Below, piece after piece: positions 44,930-56,414 of a DNA stretch of 64,000 nucleotides (positions are counted from its first letter, which is position 1; each line of letters opens with the position of its first letter). A program made the position numbers and the translations under genes. The notes beneath the pieces were generated by a model that saw only the letters and a list, made by a program, of their open reading frames with translations, searched no databases and was not told where the DNA came from. The DNA lies in the NCBI RefSeq assembly GCF_963678975.1, contig NC_089285.1:7302694-7366693 (forward strand). Direction: 5' to 3'. Source of the DNA: Dysidea avara (Eukaryota > Porifera > Demospongiae > Dictyoceratida > Dysideidae).

Positions 44930-46001
44930 ATGGTTTCTCTAGAAGATGTGATTGTGGAAAGAGTCTATTGTAGGACACTCAGAAAATTTGCTAAACTTAT
45001 GTTCCAGGGTAAGGTAAAGGCTGCCTTGCGCTTTGTCTCTGACAAGTCTCGTGGCTCCTCTTTGCTGATCTCTGCACAGGTTGGGGAGTCCACTGTACTG
45101 GATACTGGAGGAGCTCATTAAGAAACATCCATCTCCATCTCCAGCTTCCTCTTCCAGCCTAATTGTGACTGATTCAACAAACTTCAGTCATTGTCATCCT
45201 GTTATATTTGACTATTTTAATAATGATGTCATACGGAAGGTTGTACTTCGAATGGAGGGTGCTGCTGGGCCATCAGGGGTGGATGCCTGAGGCTGGCGCC
45301 GCCTCTGTACATCATTTCACTCAGCATCAGTAGACCTATGCCGTTCTCTGGCCATGGTTGCTAGGTGGATTTGTACTTCTTTTGTGGATCCCTCCGCTTT
45401 GCAACCTTTACTCAACAGTCGCCTTATCGCCCTGGATAAAAATCCGGGTGTTCGACTTATAGGGATAGGAGAAACCTCCAGGCGGATCATCTCTAAGGCT
45501 ATCCTAAGTGTATTGAAGCAGGACATCTTAAATACATCAGGCTGCCTTCAACTTTGTGCAGGCCAGCGTGGGGGCTGTGAGGCTGCAGTGCATGCCATGA
45601 GAGAGATTTTTAATGATTCCCATTCCAAAGGGGTTCTGCTGATTGATGCTTCTAATGCTTTTAATTCCCTGAATTGTCGCTCTGCCCTTCTGAACATGTT
45701 TGATTTGTGTCATCCCTTTGCTACTGTTTTGACTAACATCTATCGTATAGCTTCAAACTTATTTATTGATGGTACATCCATACTGTCTCGAGTGGGACTA
45801 TTCCCAGGCGAAGGCTGGTTTGTCCCGCATTGTGTTCTGACCATGGCTTCCGTTTTCCCTACTTACAGGTTACTGTTATATGTGGCACCTGCTACACATC
45901 AATTCCAGGAGGGCTCCATCGCCAGTATTTCTACCAACCCAGTTGAGGCATATTGTCTCTCCTCTTTAGTGGCAAGTGTGGGATTTATGGCTGGCAAGTA
46001 A
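44930..46001 (+). pseudogene. Reverse transcriptase fragment, second family
   Basis: Different from the 31-43 kb LINEs. In shifting frames it reads GKVKAALRFVSDKSRGSSLL, VLRMEGAAGPSGVDA, LNSRLIALDKNPGVRLIGIG, LQLCAGQRGGCEAAVHAMRE and VLLIDASNAFNSLN (polymerase motif A), as in a family of reverse transcriptases common in cnidarian and sponge genomes. The sequence diverges after SNLFIDG; motif B (TTQGDPLA in relatives) and motif C are missing. A frame break lies near 45290. Clade assignment is not attempted. Confidence 0.55.
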
Positions 46002-46522
46002 CCCGGACAGACGGTTCCGGAACTGCAGCGTGAGCAGTGTTTGTTACGGCTTCCAGACTGGCTTTGACTACATATTACAGCTGAGCTCACCCCCCTGGCT
46101 GTTTTCTCACCCAAGCTAGTCCTGGAGTTATAGCTAACATGCCAATAGTGACACGGTACTAAGTCGACTACAGCAGGTAACAACCATCTATAGATTTTGA
46201 AAAGTGAATGGATAGCACCCTCAGACCAGGTGGCCCGTTCTCCTTATATAGCCCAGTATTCAGGCCACAACTAAGTAGTAGGCATCTTGGGGGGGGGGAA
46301 ATGTAGTTATCTAGTGTACTGAACTCCTTCAATTAACACTTGTGAACCATGTAGTCTATGTCTAAAGGGTGGTTATGATAGTCTGTAATGTTGTAGTTTA
46401 ACATAGCAAGTTTCGTGAATCACCCACTTTAATTTCGTGTCTATTAAACTCTGAACTTACTAGCTGATATTTAAAATAACTCAACCTAGAAACAACCTAT
46501 CGCTAAGCCGTTTTGGTTCTAT
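46002..46522. other. No gene seen
   Basis: Sequence after the reverse-transcriptase fragment, including a run of nine G at about 46291-46299. No repeat or exon was recognised. Confidence 0.3.
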
Positions 46523-47817
46523 TAGTGTTGCACCGATATCCAAATTAGCCGATTATTCCAATAACCAATTTAAGCAACAGAATTAGCCGATACTGATGAT
46601 ATACACTAATAACATTAACACTTAAATCCCAGTGCGTGGGAGTATCAAAGCACCGCGCTGGATTATAACTACCATACAGCTAGACAGAGCGGCGCTGCTA
46701 CTGTACGATATATTAGTTATCACCCTGTTGCGGAGCCACTCAGCCTCGTTTATGACATCATGATAACCGCGAATGGCATTGTTTACCAATGGAACAAAGA
46801 GCCAAATAAGGAAATATTGATACAAAACACACCAATACAGCACTTAAACTAGCTAAATCTTAAAAGAAAACTGTTAATCCTTTACACAATAACACTACAA
46901 GTTACCAATACGATAGTTTAACAAATGTCAAGAATAGTCCGTGACAATTTTCGCTCCAGCAATCACTCCCAACGGTCACTATGGTGAAGAACTAACTTCC
47001 TCTAGCTTCATCGTTCTATCTCGGACTACAGTAGCCACTTGTTGGTCTTTATTTGTCTCTTGCATAAGACACGACACCACCATACCAACTTCTGACGAAG
47101 GCGAATCGTACCTGGAACCGCTGTTTCATAACACCACCCTTCGCTACAGATTGTAGGCAGTATGTAAGGTCTCTCTTGTAGCTACAAAGTAGAATCTCCA
47201 CACAATTCGGACAAAATCTTGAGCACAGTGACAGGAACTCAAACCGGAACTTAATTTACTATCCGTAAACTTCTGCGCACTCCCGCACACTGGGATATAA
47301 AATAGTTATATCCCGTATACTCGGACGATCATTGTTATTACACTCGTCCTTGGCTCCGCCTCGGGACTCGTGTAATAACAATGATATCACCCTCGTAATG
47401 GGATATAACTATAACTTATCCTCATCATTATTAAATGTGATATACCTGTAAGTACTGATCTACAGCTTATTCTAGGCTAAGATGTGTAGTTATATGTACA
47501 CCACAAGTAAAAGTTGCTCATGGTAAACAGGTTTTAAGTACATTTTAACTATGCTAGTTGAGACAAGTGGCTGGTACTACATAGAAACCTAAACCTCAGT
47601 TTACTGTTGGGCATGGCCTAAAACCTGTCAGTATATTATGGGCATGGCTTGTAGTCACCGCTAAACCATCAACACATAACTTAATTAAAATGCCTCCCCC
47701 ACATCATTATACTACACAGCACAGTGGAGATTAACATCCGATTTGATTTAATCAGATTTGATTTAATCAGCAAGTAGCCAATATCAGACTGATACTGATA
47801 CCAATTATTGAACACTA
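46523..47817. mobile_element. Old hAT-like element, 1.3 kb
   Basis: Left end TAGTGTTGCACCGATATCC is shared with the MITE at 53719. Right end reads GATACCAATTATTGAACACTA, an inverted but diverged version. Candidate 8-bp flanks (GGTTCTAT and GCTCTTAC) match poorly, so the boundaries are less certain. No transposase is left inside. It includes a large hairpin at about 47285-47420. Confidence 0.5.
47285..47420. repeat. Hairpin with GC-rich loop
   Basis: GGGATATAAAATAGTTATATCC at the left and ATGGGATATAACTATA at the right frame an inner stem CATTGTTATTACAC / GTGTAATAACAATG. The loop is TCGTCCTTGGCTCCGCCTCGG, matching the GC-rich loop class at 14, 15112, 51275 and 52518. Confidence 0.65.
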
Positions 47818-48266
47818 GCTCTTACAGTTTCTCTCACCTTGTAGAAAAGCTGTATGGATTCCTTTAACAACGTGGAAACTGGTTAAAAATGCAAATTTAA
47901 ATGCATTATGCAAATGCAAATGTTATTTCAATGCAAATACAATTAACGCAAATACATGCAAATACAATTAACGATATTCATGCAAATGTTATTTCGTGAA
48001 TTGTGAGACAGTGTAGCTGGCCAGGGCACTCCATAAAGCAGTAATCACATGATGACAGCTGGTGTTGTTTCCCTGTGAAGTTACCTGAGTATTGACAAGG
48101 TAATGAAGTTAGCACATGAATATCGTTAATTGTATCAACAATAGTAGCCTGGCAGTCTGATAGAGCTGGTTCATTCAATATTTCAAAGCCCTTATCATTT
48201 TAATTTTTTAATTTTTATTATGCATGGCCACAAACATGATATCCCATTAGCTTTGTAAGACTTTTA
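47818..48266. other. No gene seen; ATGCAAAT repeats
   Basis: Between 47890 and 47995 ATGCAAAT / GCAAATAC words recur about seven times, an irregular low-complexity cluster. Flanking this, AATATCGTTAATTGTATC (48118-48136) is partly complementary to AATACAATTAACGATATTC (47961-47979), forming a loose inverted repeat around 140 bp. No coding signal. Confidence 0.4.
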
Positions 48267-48439
48267 CAGTGGAACCTGTGTTACGGTCACCTGCTGGATT
48301 AAGCAGTCACCTCTGCATAACGGTCATGCATGCCATGGACACGAGGTCCCAAATATTTTCCCATACAAATTGTATGCATTGTTGCCTGCATTAAGCTATG
48401 CGTATAACGACCAATCAAGAATTCGCCTATGAATCACTG
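48267..48439. mobile_element. pogo/Tigger-like MITE
   Basis: Starts CAGTGGAACCTGTGTTA and ends ATGAATCACTG, with TA on both sides (48265-48266 and 48440-48441), as in pogo/Tc1-mariner insertions. The interior reads like other MITEs of this kind (GGTCACCTGC, CATAACGG). 173 bp, non-coding. Confidence 0.55.
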
Positions 48440-48444
48440 TATAT

Positions 48445-48711
48445 ATGAATAAAAAATTGGAAAATTTAAAATGGGAATAGGGATCGTTGAAAAAAGCCAC
48501 AAAACAAGAAGGGATCGCTGGGGTGGTAATGTAAACCACAAATCCCTATTTTGACTCTTTGTCATAAATCTTTAGTTACATGCTCTGTTGTTTTGAAGTG
48601 AGTCAAAATAGGGATTTGTGGTTTACATTACCACCCCAGCGATCCCTTCTTGTTTTGTGGCTTTTTTCAGCGATCCCTATTCCCATTTTAAATTTCCAAT
48701 TTTTTATTCAT
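48445..48711. mobile_element. 267-bp foldback MITE (family M)
   Basis: Near-perfect palindrome from ATGAATAAAAAATTGGAAA to TTTCCAATTTTTTATTCAT. Arms include TAGGGATCG, GCCACAAAACAAGAAGGGAT, GGGGTGGTAATGTAAACC and CAAATCCCTATTTTGACT. The loop (about 48560-48600) is roughly 40 bp. Same layout as the 29.8 kb element but with only partly similar arm sequences. The right flank TCTAGTTTGTG...TTTTTGTTAAT is similar in both. Confidence 0.8.
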
Positions 48712-50661
48712 CTAGTTTGTGTACTTTTTGTTAATCCAGTAATGGATTATGAAGAAGACTGTTGTGAATACTATAATTTTGCATTCTGCATAGTAACACC
48801 GTCAACATTTCAGTACACACATGAAACTGATCAAATTGCAATGTGCATACAGACTGACAGTCTCCCAATATGAGCTACAATTTACATTACTGGTGCCTTT
48901 AATAGCTGTCAAATTCAGTGCAAGGATTGTTGTTATACACTTGACTGCATTATTAGAGTATTTACATGACTGCTCTATTAGAGTATTTAATCTGGATAAC
49001 CTGCCCACGTACAATAATCATGGAGTGAAAAATACCACCTTGCAACAAAGTCATCAGCCCAGATTAAGCTTCCTGGCCTATACCGAGTTTAATAAAGACG
49101 GATTCTATTAGCCACAAGTAGCGAACACCAAAAAACTCAACTCTGAATGTGATCTTGTATGGCTTCTCGAGCTTCATGGCATTTTGGCAAGAAGAAACGG
49201 CCCAGTTTGGGCTGTTTCCATCCGAAAACAAAATCAAAAATAGGTCATGGACACGTACAATGATCCATTCAGCAAGCCTTGCTACTTTTTATCCCAGGAT
49301 ACTCCTTGTAAACTTCGCTATGCCTGTGAAAGAATAATAATAATATTATGAATAATATGAACAAACGGGGCATATTTCAGTTTTGTCTGAAATACACATA
49401 CTGTTTCCTTGTCACTTGATACTTACTAGTGGACCTATACTTGTTGCAAAGAACCACCAGAGGGTTGTTTTGAGTTGAAGGATGCTTTTCAAGTGTGCGT
49501 TCTATTAGGATTTTTGCAAAAAACATGGGCGATCCCTATTATGAACCCACTATCATGGTTCATGATACATAACTTTCTCCTTCGTATAGCAGCCACTACC
49601 TTTTATGGTGGCTTGTTAAGCCAACTGTCTAGCACCACAGCACCTTTTCAATTAATGCACAATTATTACATTCCTGTCTTTTAATGAATACTATATAATC
49701 TATCAGGCTTCATTGCTTAAATATATTCAATAGCTATAACCAACATTCATAACAAGCTCACCTTGTCCTTTCTGTACTAAAATATTACTGCATTGCGGTT
49801 GGCGCGAGCCTCTTAATAATAATCACTCATTTATAATGGCTATAGCCACTAAAATGCTGCTGACCACCTTGTACAGGTTTTCTCTATAACAGCCACCTGT
49901 ATATAAAGGCCAGATATATCTGGTCCCAAGGTGACCATCATAGACAGGTTCTACTGTATTTGATTACTTCATTGCTAGTGCAATTGAAAGAATGGTAAAG
50001 TTCTGTTTCTTGTCCACCATTGTTACAATATTGTAAGACACAATAAAGAGATTACCACTACTTAAATGTGTTAACAACTTGAATAAGTGAAGGAAGAATG
50101 TGCTTAGTGACTGCTATGTGTAAGCAGTTCTGACATACAACAGCACAATAATATAGAGAACATTCGAAAGCAATCATACAACAACACAACCACACTGAGG
50201 TTTGGCGAACAAGGTCAATCCTTTACCGAAGGAGAATGTTTGCCGATCAGACTCTGGTCAGTTATCCATTTCAAGTTGAACCATTACATGGTGACAGAGA
50301 GAAGCATCATTAGTAAGGAAAAGATGCAGCAAAAAACAAACCAAAAAGCATACTAGTCCTCAGGCATCATGTAACCACAAGGTGACCCTTGTAGAGAACC
50401 GTAAAAACTAATATTGCAAAACTACCTGTAACTACTGTATACAAAAATAAAAATACTACTACATATCTAGTTGGTACAACACTCTTTACAGTTTCTTGCT
50501 AGAAATATTCTGTGAGAGGCAGAAATACTGGCAGAAGCAACAACATCTCAACAATTTCTTGATATAAACAATATAACACTCACGTAGTCTCACACAGCCA
50601 GACCCGACAAAAGATGAAGTGGTGACATCAGGAAGTTTGGCTCAAAAATGGAAGTTTGAGG
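48712..50661. other. No gene recognised; repeat remnants
   Basis: 48945-48988 has TATTAGAGTATTTACATGAC followed by TGCTCTATTAGAGTATTTAA, a motif seen elsewhere in the window. 49945-49956 (CAGGTTCTACTG followed by TA) looks like a solo pogo-type terminal repeat in reverse. Open frames at 49149 and 49475 lack recognised motifs. Confidence 0.35.
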
Positions 50662-50822
50662 CCAGCTGCACATGATTAGTCCAGCTGCACATGATTAGTC
50701 CAGCTGCACATGATTAGTCCAGCTGCACATGATTAGTCCAGCTGCACATGATTAGTCCAGCTGCACATGATTAGTCCAGCTGCACATGATTAGTCCAGCT
50801 GCACATGATTAGTCCAGCTGCA
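50662..50822. repeat. 19-bp minisatellite
   Basis: Eight identical units of CCAGCTGCACATGATTAGT plus half a unit. Units are perfect, indicating recent expansion or homogenisation. There are no spacers, so this is not a CRISPR array. The unit holds CAGCTG, an E-box-like palindrome. Confidence 0.95.
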
Positions 50823-52181
50823 ATTATTTCAACTTGTAGCTCATTGATTAAAGGCTTTTCTGTTGCTGTTTTTTCACTTTTGTAGGTTTTGAGGCATTTC
50901 TGCTTAAAGGAGTCATCACAGACTGTCTATGCTGCATATACTGTATTCATGACAGGTGTACTGGAACATTAGAACTTTAGTATGCATACAGAACTTCTTT
51001 AATAAAATTGTTTTAAAGCTCTGTATTAATTCTAAAGAGTGATTTATAGTTAAAGCCTTATTGTGCGTTACTAGTCAGACCTAGTCCATGCCAAATAAAA
51101 GTACTGATCTCGCTCAGAACCATGCACACATTTAACCTCCAACTTTGCCATTGTTTTGACGAGGTGCAGCTGGGCCAAATCCGAGGCCAAATCTCCGCAA
51201 ACTTCTTTATAATTATGCTGGCTGAGCGAGACTAGCGTATCCGTAACAAAATTGTACGAACAAAACTACAGATGTACTAACCCCAGGTACCCGAGGTTAG
51301 TATATAAAGTGGTCTGACCATTCTACTAACGAGGAGAGGCTACATCCTCTGTCGTTCGAACACTTCGAGGTTATTCCGTTGCCTGTACATCCATAGTCGC
51401 CGCTGCAAAATAGAAAACATAACAAAAGTTACAGGATTAAAGGTCATACCAGTGCCACTGTGAGACAGACCATGCAGACTACACACAGTCCGTCCGTACG
51501 GTAATTAATCGCTCAGTGCTTGTGCACATGCGCATAACTACAAGTGCATTAATTAATAAGAATTGGTCATGCTCGTCCTTGTGTTCGCCGAATGGACTGT
51601 CATCAGCTACTCAGTATCTACGAGTGATTGGTAACGCAGTCACGTAAGTACGGTTTAATCTATTTCGCGGACTGGACTCACGGACTCAGCTTTTAAACAA
51701 TAATGTAGGCGTTATCCTTCTCTTGCAGTCTGAAGACACTACTATCGAGCTACAGCTGCTGGTACTGCTGTTCTATACAATTCATGAAACTAGCGCGAGC
51801 AGTAATTTATTAGAATACAATTACGTGCACGTATTAGCATGACTCCTTACCAGCAAACCTAAAGGATTATGTACAATTTGATGGTTTTTAAGAGAGTGTG
51901 CGAACCTACCTTTTATCTGTCTTGTAACAAAGTAGTTAATTTTGTGTTATTGTGTTCGCTTACATATAATGTATGACATATTTTGTCTAATATTGTGTTT
52001 GTGTATATATCGTACTTTGTGTGGGAGGATCAAAGCGATGCCGCCATCGTATTCTCCATACAGTACTAATCAACTGCATAACTGTACTATATGAGTCATA
52101 CAGTACAGTTATGCGCTTAATTGGGCAAATACAGTACAGTTAGCTATGCGGAGAATTTGTTTAGGAATGTTACATAAACAA
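50823..52181. other. No gene; CG-richer promoter-like patch
   Basis: 51160-51700 has more CG dinucleotides than its surroundings. A hairpin TACTAACC...GGTTAGTA (51275-51302, loop CCAGGTACCCGA) overlaps a TATATAAAG word at about 51301. CGGACTGGACTCACGGACTC (51666-51685) recurs in reverse at about 53110-53130. A promoter is possible, but no exon follows on either strand. Confidence 0.3.
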
Positions 52182-52411
52182 CACACTGTAAATCGCTAAA
52201 ACCAGCCAAACTAATCCTACGAGTTCGTTCTACGGCTAGGAATAGATTGTATAAATACTTACTGACTGTCTAAGCACGAAGCTTTTTAAACACGACTCCA
52301 CTAAGGCAGCATGATTGATCACGTGCGTGACATTGTAAATTGCTAAAACTAGCCAAACTAATCCTATTGGTTCATTCTACGACTAGAAATAGATTAGTTA
52401 AACACTTACTG
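52182..52411. repeat. Tandem duplication, 147-bp spacing
   Basis: An 80-bp block with AGCCAAACTAATCCTA and TTCTACG(G/A)CTAG(G/A)AATAGATT occurs at 52182-52263 and 52329-52411, about 90 percent alike by eye, separated by 65 bp. No coding capacity. Confidence 0.65.
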
Positions 52412-52517
52412 ATATCCTTATCGCCGAAAATCGCAGCAGTTTGAGTACTAGAGAAAATTGCTCTGAGCCAGATTCCCAGAAAGTACAATATCACGCTTAA
52501 AGCACCACCTTGCTTAT

Positions 52518-52630
52518 GTGTATTAAAAATACAGTACTTGGGGGGTTCTCGAGGCGAATACAGCACTCGGCTTCATCTCGTGCTGTATTAGCCTCTCGAC
52601 ACACCCCCTTGTACTGTATTTCCATACACA
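52518..52630. repeat. Long hairpin with GC-rich loop
   Basis: Arm 52522-52566 with AATACAGTACTTGGGGGGTT, CTCGAGGCGAATACAGCAC pairs with 52580-52624 in reverse. The loop is TCGGCTTCATCTCG. Together with the hairpins at 14, 15112, 47285 and 51275 it forms a class in which unrelated AT-rich stems carry similar CG-rich loops. Confidence 0.7.
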
Positions 52631-52659
52631 CGCGTGGCAGTGCTTTAACTCTAACATAT

Positions 52660-52776
52660 GTATGCATGCATGATGTATATGTATGACTGTATGTATGTAT
52701 GTGTGTAACTAGCTCCGATCAGGGAAGAATGGCCATGCCGACTGTCAGGAACTTTATAAATCAATCAATCAATCAT
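52660..52776. repeat. TGTA and AATC microsatellites
   Basis: ATGTATGCATGCATG and TGTATGTATGTATGTGTG runs at about 52660-52707, and an AATCAATCAATCAATC run at 52761-52776. Confidence 0.7.
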
Positions 52777-53710
52777 GATATAGCGTGGTAGAGGCTATTG
52801 TTGTAGCATGGATCTCACCGCCAGGCAAGGTGATGAGGCTATGCAAATAAACTGGTTCATTTTATAGCCCTGGCTAATACTAGTGCTAAGTACTGAAGCA
52901 ACAAAGCAAAATATCTATGCTACAACTATAGCCTTTATCACTGCTAGTACATGTGTATTGTTAAGTGTATTCTAATAAATTAGCTAGTGCTTGTTTCATG
53001 ACTGGTAAGGAAGAGCAGTGACAGCATGTGGTTGTAGCTGAATAGTGGTGTCTCCAGTGTTGCATGAGAAGAATAACACCTGGATTATTGTTAAAAGTTG
53101 TTTCCAGCTGAGTCCGTGAGTCCAGTCCACAAAATACATTAGGCTTGTATGAACACTAAATGTGTAGGAAATATTCTTTTCACCATGTTTCATCAGTGTA
53201 CGTAGTTGACATTGACTTGTGTCATAGCATGTATTAGTCTCACACAACTAGACCACTATTTCAGCACTGGGGCTTATCAATTGGAGATTGTAAGCACCCA
53301 TGCTGTAAAGGGTCTGGTACACTTCCGTAGGCCAGCTGTGAAAGCACTTCGAGACTGTTGACAGATTCAAACACATTTTAAGTCACCAGTGCTTATAATT
53401 AGAGACGTCCATTTCTCTCATCAAGATGGAATGCTGTGGATTGTGTTGAAAGCCAGTACCTTTGAGTAAATACTGAAGACTGCTTCATGGAGGGACCTGC
53501 AATAAAGAGGTAGCTATCCTAAACCTTTTGATTTCTGCCACATGGCCAGGGCATTCGTTAAGACCATCGTTTGAGCTGAGCAGAGAGAGAACATTTATTT
53601 GTTCAACTTCAAAGGAATGTGTCAGAAACTGCGCAAGTAATGAAACAAACATCAGATAGACATGACACAGATTTAATAAGTTGGGCTAATATATCTTGGA
53701 TAACAGAGAG
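52777..53710. repeat. Mostly no gene; hairpin repeat S copy A
   Basis: 53245-53345 is a repeat found in reverse at 58918-59018: GGGGCTTATCAATTGGAGAT, TAAGCACCCA and AGGGTCTGGTACACTTCC. GGGCTTAT and ATAAGC-type ends pair to form a short hairpin (clearer in copy B). The rest shows no supported exon. Confidence 0.55.
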
Positions 53711-54329
53711 GTTATTTTTAGTGTTGCACCGATATGCATTTTTTCACATTTACCGATACCGATTATTTGCCTATTCCTGTAACCGATATGCCGATATTTA
53801 CCGATATTCTTCAATTCTTTAGAACAGAGGAGGAGGAGCAGAAAATCACCTAAAGTTTATGTGTATAAACTGCATTTTGTAATGATAATGTAATCAATGT
53901 AATTAATTGCGTGACTTTTACAATGTTTTCTATACTTTTTCCACTGACCCCTTTCATGGAAAAGAAAGCCAAGTAGTTATAAAACACCTAAGTCAGCTTA
54001 TCAAACAGTGTTTTTAGTGGGACTCCAGACCCTTTGTGAAGAGTGATCAACTAATTGCGTGGGCGGCCGATAAATATACACAGCCTACTATAGTCTTGCA
54101 ACCATACTTGTGCAAACAAACAAGCCAAAACAGTTGCAGCAAACCACTTACTACTACATTCACCACCTTTACTTTTACTTGTTCATTGCTGTTATTAACG
54201 ATTGATTGTGGTTTTGGGTTAATCGGCAAATTATTTCCGCTTTGTAGCTGATACCGATACTTGTAAAATTAGCTAATATCGGCTTTTACCGATACTTCAA
54301 CCGATTATCTGTGCAACACTAGTTATTTT
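53711..54329. mobile_element. Non-autonomous hAT MITE with perfect TSD
   Basis: Element 53719-54321 (603 bp) has ends TAGTGTTGCAC and GTGCAACACTA, and is flanked by the 8-bp direct repeat GTTATTTT (53711-53718 and 54322-54329). Subterminal regions are full of CCGATA/TATCGG words on both sides. No transposase inside. The perfect duplication indicates a comparatively young insertion. Confidence 0.9.
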
Positions 54330-54608
54330 ATAGAAATGTGATTATTATTGTTGATTATGTACCTTAATGCACAGGTTACTAGCCAGCCAACAGCACTTCA
54401 CCGATGTTTTTCATGGATGAAAATCATGACTTGTTTAGTAGCTCAGATGTTGTTGATGTTAGCTCAGATGGTATTAGCAGCTATTCTAGTGATTATTCCT
54501 CTGTTGGTGATGTTTCTGAGTTTACTGAAGAAGACGATGATGATTATGACTTGAATGATTTTGTAGATATCCAGGATGATGAAAGTTGTGGCGAATTACT
54601 GTGTGATT

Positions 54609-55471
54609 CTATTTGCCAACAAGTGTCTTTGCCTGCTTTTTAATACTTAAGAGCAGCATCTCCATGTCAGCTTGAAAGTGCTCTAAGTAGGTCTTTATTG
54701 CAAATTGTCTCCCTTCTTGCACACACTGCTCTCTTGATGTATCATCTAAAATCAACAATTGCTCTTCTTTCTCCTGAAGACTTGTGGTGTTGGTCTGTGA
54801 TCTTGAAACTACAGACGTAGCTTCTTTATAAAGCTGACTGGATTCTACAGAATTGATTTAAAGATACATCCATATGTGCATTATAAATTTATAACTGAAA
54901 GTACTGTAATAGAAACTAAGCCACCAGCCCAGCATCGAATGAGGTTTTTGACGTTTTTTTCTACCAAGCACTTGTAGTGTCACAAATTTTCTTCAACGTA
55001 TTATACACACACGTCATACCTAGTACAATGCTGTCAACAGTATCACTGTTTGCACTAAATTTGGTGAGATAGGTAGTTATACCCATTTGCCTGCAGAGCT
55101 TGAAATACTGCTCTCGGTTATCTCTCTCTAAAAATTCCTTATTCAGTTCACCTGTTAAACAAAGGTTAAGCGTGACATTGCAATGGAGCACAAAACAGTA
55201 ATTCTAAAATACCCTTATACATGTCTTGCTACAGGTTGTATGTTGGTTTTGTATGAATGTAGATTGTGTTCAGTTACTTCAGTAGTTGAGGTCATTTGCA
55301 GTGCATTCAGCTCTCCCTCCAAAGCTAATAACTTCTCATTGGTCTACAAAAACTAACATACTTTATGAGAGGAATAAACCTTTCTCAGCTGCTGGATTAA
55401 CGTTTGTGGAAGAGAATCAATTTTACGTTGATCCAAAAAACTTAGAGCTTCAGTGAGAAAGTCTTCTCTCC
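54609..55471 (-). CDS. Coiled-coil gene, last exons (partial)
   Basis: Candidate exons on the minus strand: 55471-55380 (REDFLTEALSFLDQRKIDSL...), 55343-55278 (TNEKLLALEGELNALQMTST, joins in phase 0 with the first), 55151 to about 54995 (ELNKEFLERDNREQYFKLCR, then GITTYLTKFSANSDTVDSIV; donor GTATGA), and 54844-54609 (SSQLYKEATSVVSRSQTNTT, LQEKEEQLLILDDTSREQCV, ending LVGK and TAG). The last two join in phase 1. The join between the second and third does not fit, so an exon or splice site is misjudged. Heptad-like Leu/Glu pattern indicates a coiled coil. Family not recognised. Confidence 0.5.
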
Positions 55472-56414
55472 CTGCATTATATCAGTATGGTAAATTAGTT
55501 GACTGAAAAATAGCTACATATCTTCCCCAGATCCTGCTCCATCGTGCCAGCGGGCACCCCATAGATTCAACTACACATATTATTTGGTACACTGTACAAC
55601 TAACTTGACAGTGCCAAGTATGCGTCTTTCCATGCATTACATGGAGGCAAGGAGTAATTTCATTTCCGCCATTGTTGCCTGAATAGTTCACATTGTTGGC
55701 CAATACTTACTTGGTTGCAGCCAACAATCAGACACATACAACTCAATCTGCTTCACTTAATGCATCAAATCGTTCTTCTGGATATGTGATCGTGGGTACG
55801 CTATTAATTTTAAGACTTTGAGACTACTGTGGCATGGATTTCATGATGCTGTGAGAGAAGGAGACGGATATTGCATAATCAGATACTGGCATTTTCTGCT
55901 GCCTGTATTCAAGCAGTGTGGTTGTAGAAATTATACCACAGAAGTAATTTAATTTGCTTGCACAGACGCTTTTATTGTCACCACAAAAAGTAGCTGGATT
56001 AAAGCGGAGCAGAACTGTAATACAGTAGCCACATGAAACGCCTAAACAGACAATTAAAGTTTATGATTGGAAATCTGGCATCAAATACAATGCATGAAGT
56101 CGATTGGAGGCATTATTGCCAAGGTTTGCTCAACTTTTGAACGTGTATCCGAAGTTTACAAATGACCTCAAATCCATTGTCGAACAGCTTGTTTCTGACA
56201 GTGTTTTGATGGACAAGGTCACTCGTTTTACTCATATAAGAAGCACCCATTATTGCAAACTATAAATTAGTCTTCCTCACTGAGTGGGTTGCAGAAAAAA
56301 ATGTTGATTTAATTTTTTATTTTCAGTTAACTGATGTTTCTTGAACAATCAACACACGCACACACACAACATACACACACTATGGTGTACACAATTCACA
56401 ATAATTACATGCAA
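55472..56414. other. No gene recognised
   Basis: Upstream of the coiled-coil exons and downstream of the helicase on the minus strand. 56344-56382 has a CA-rich microsatellite (CACGCACACACACAACATAC). No supported exon. Confidence 0.35.

Noticed and set aside
50662..50822. Regular repeats that could suggest a CRISPR array
   Set aside because: Units are contiguous 19-mers without spacers, and the genome is eukaryotic.
51301..51310. TATATAAAG as a TATA box
   Set aside because: Overlaps a hairpin arm and no exon or start codon with support follows on either strand.
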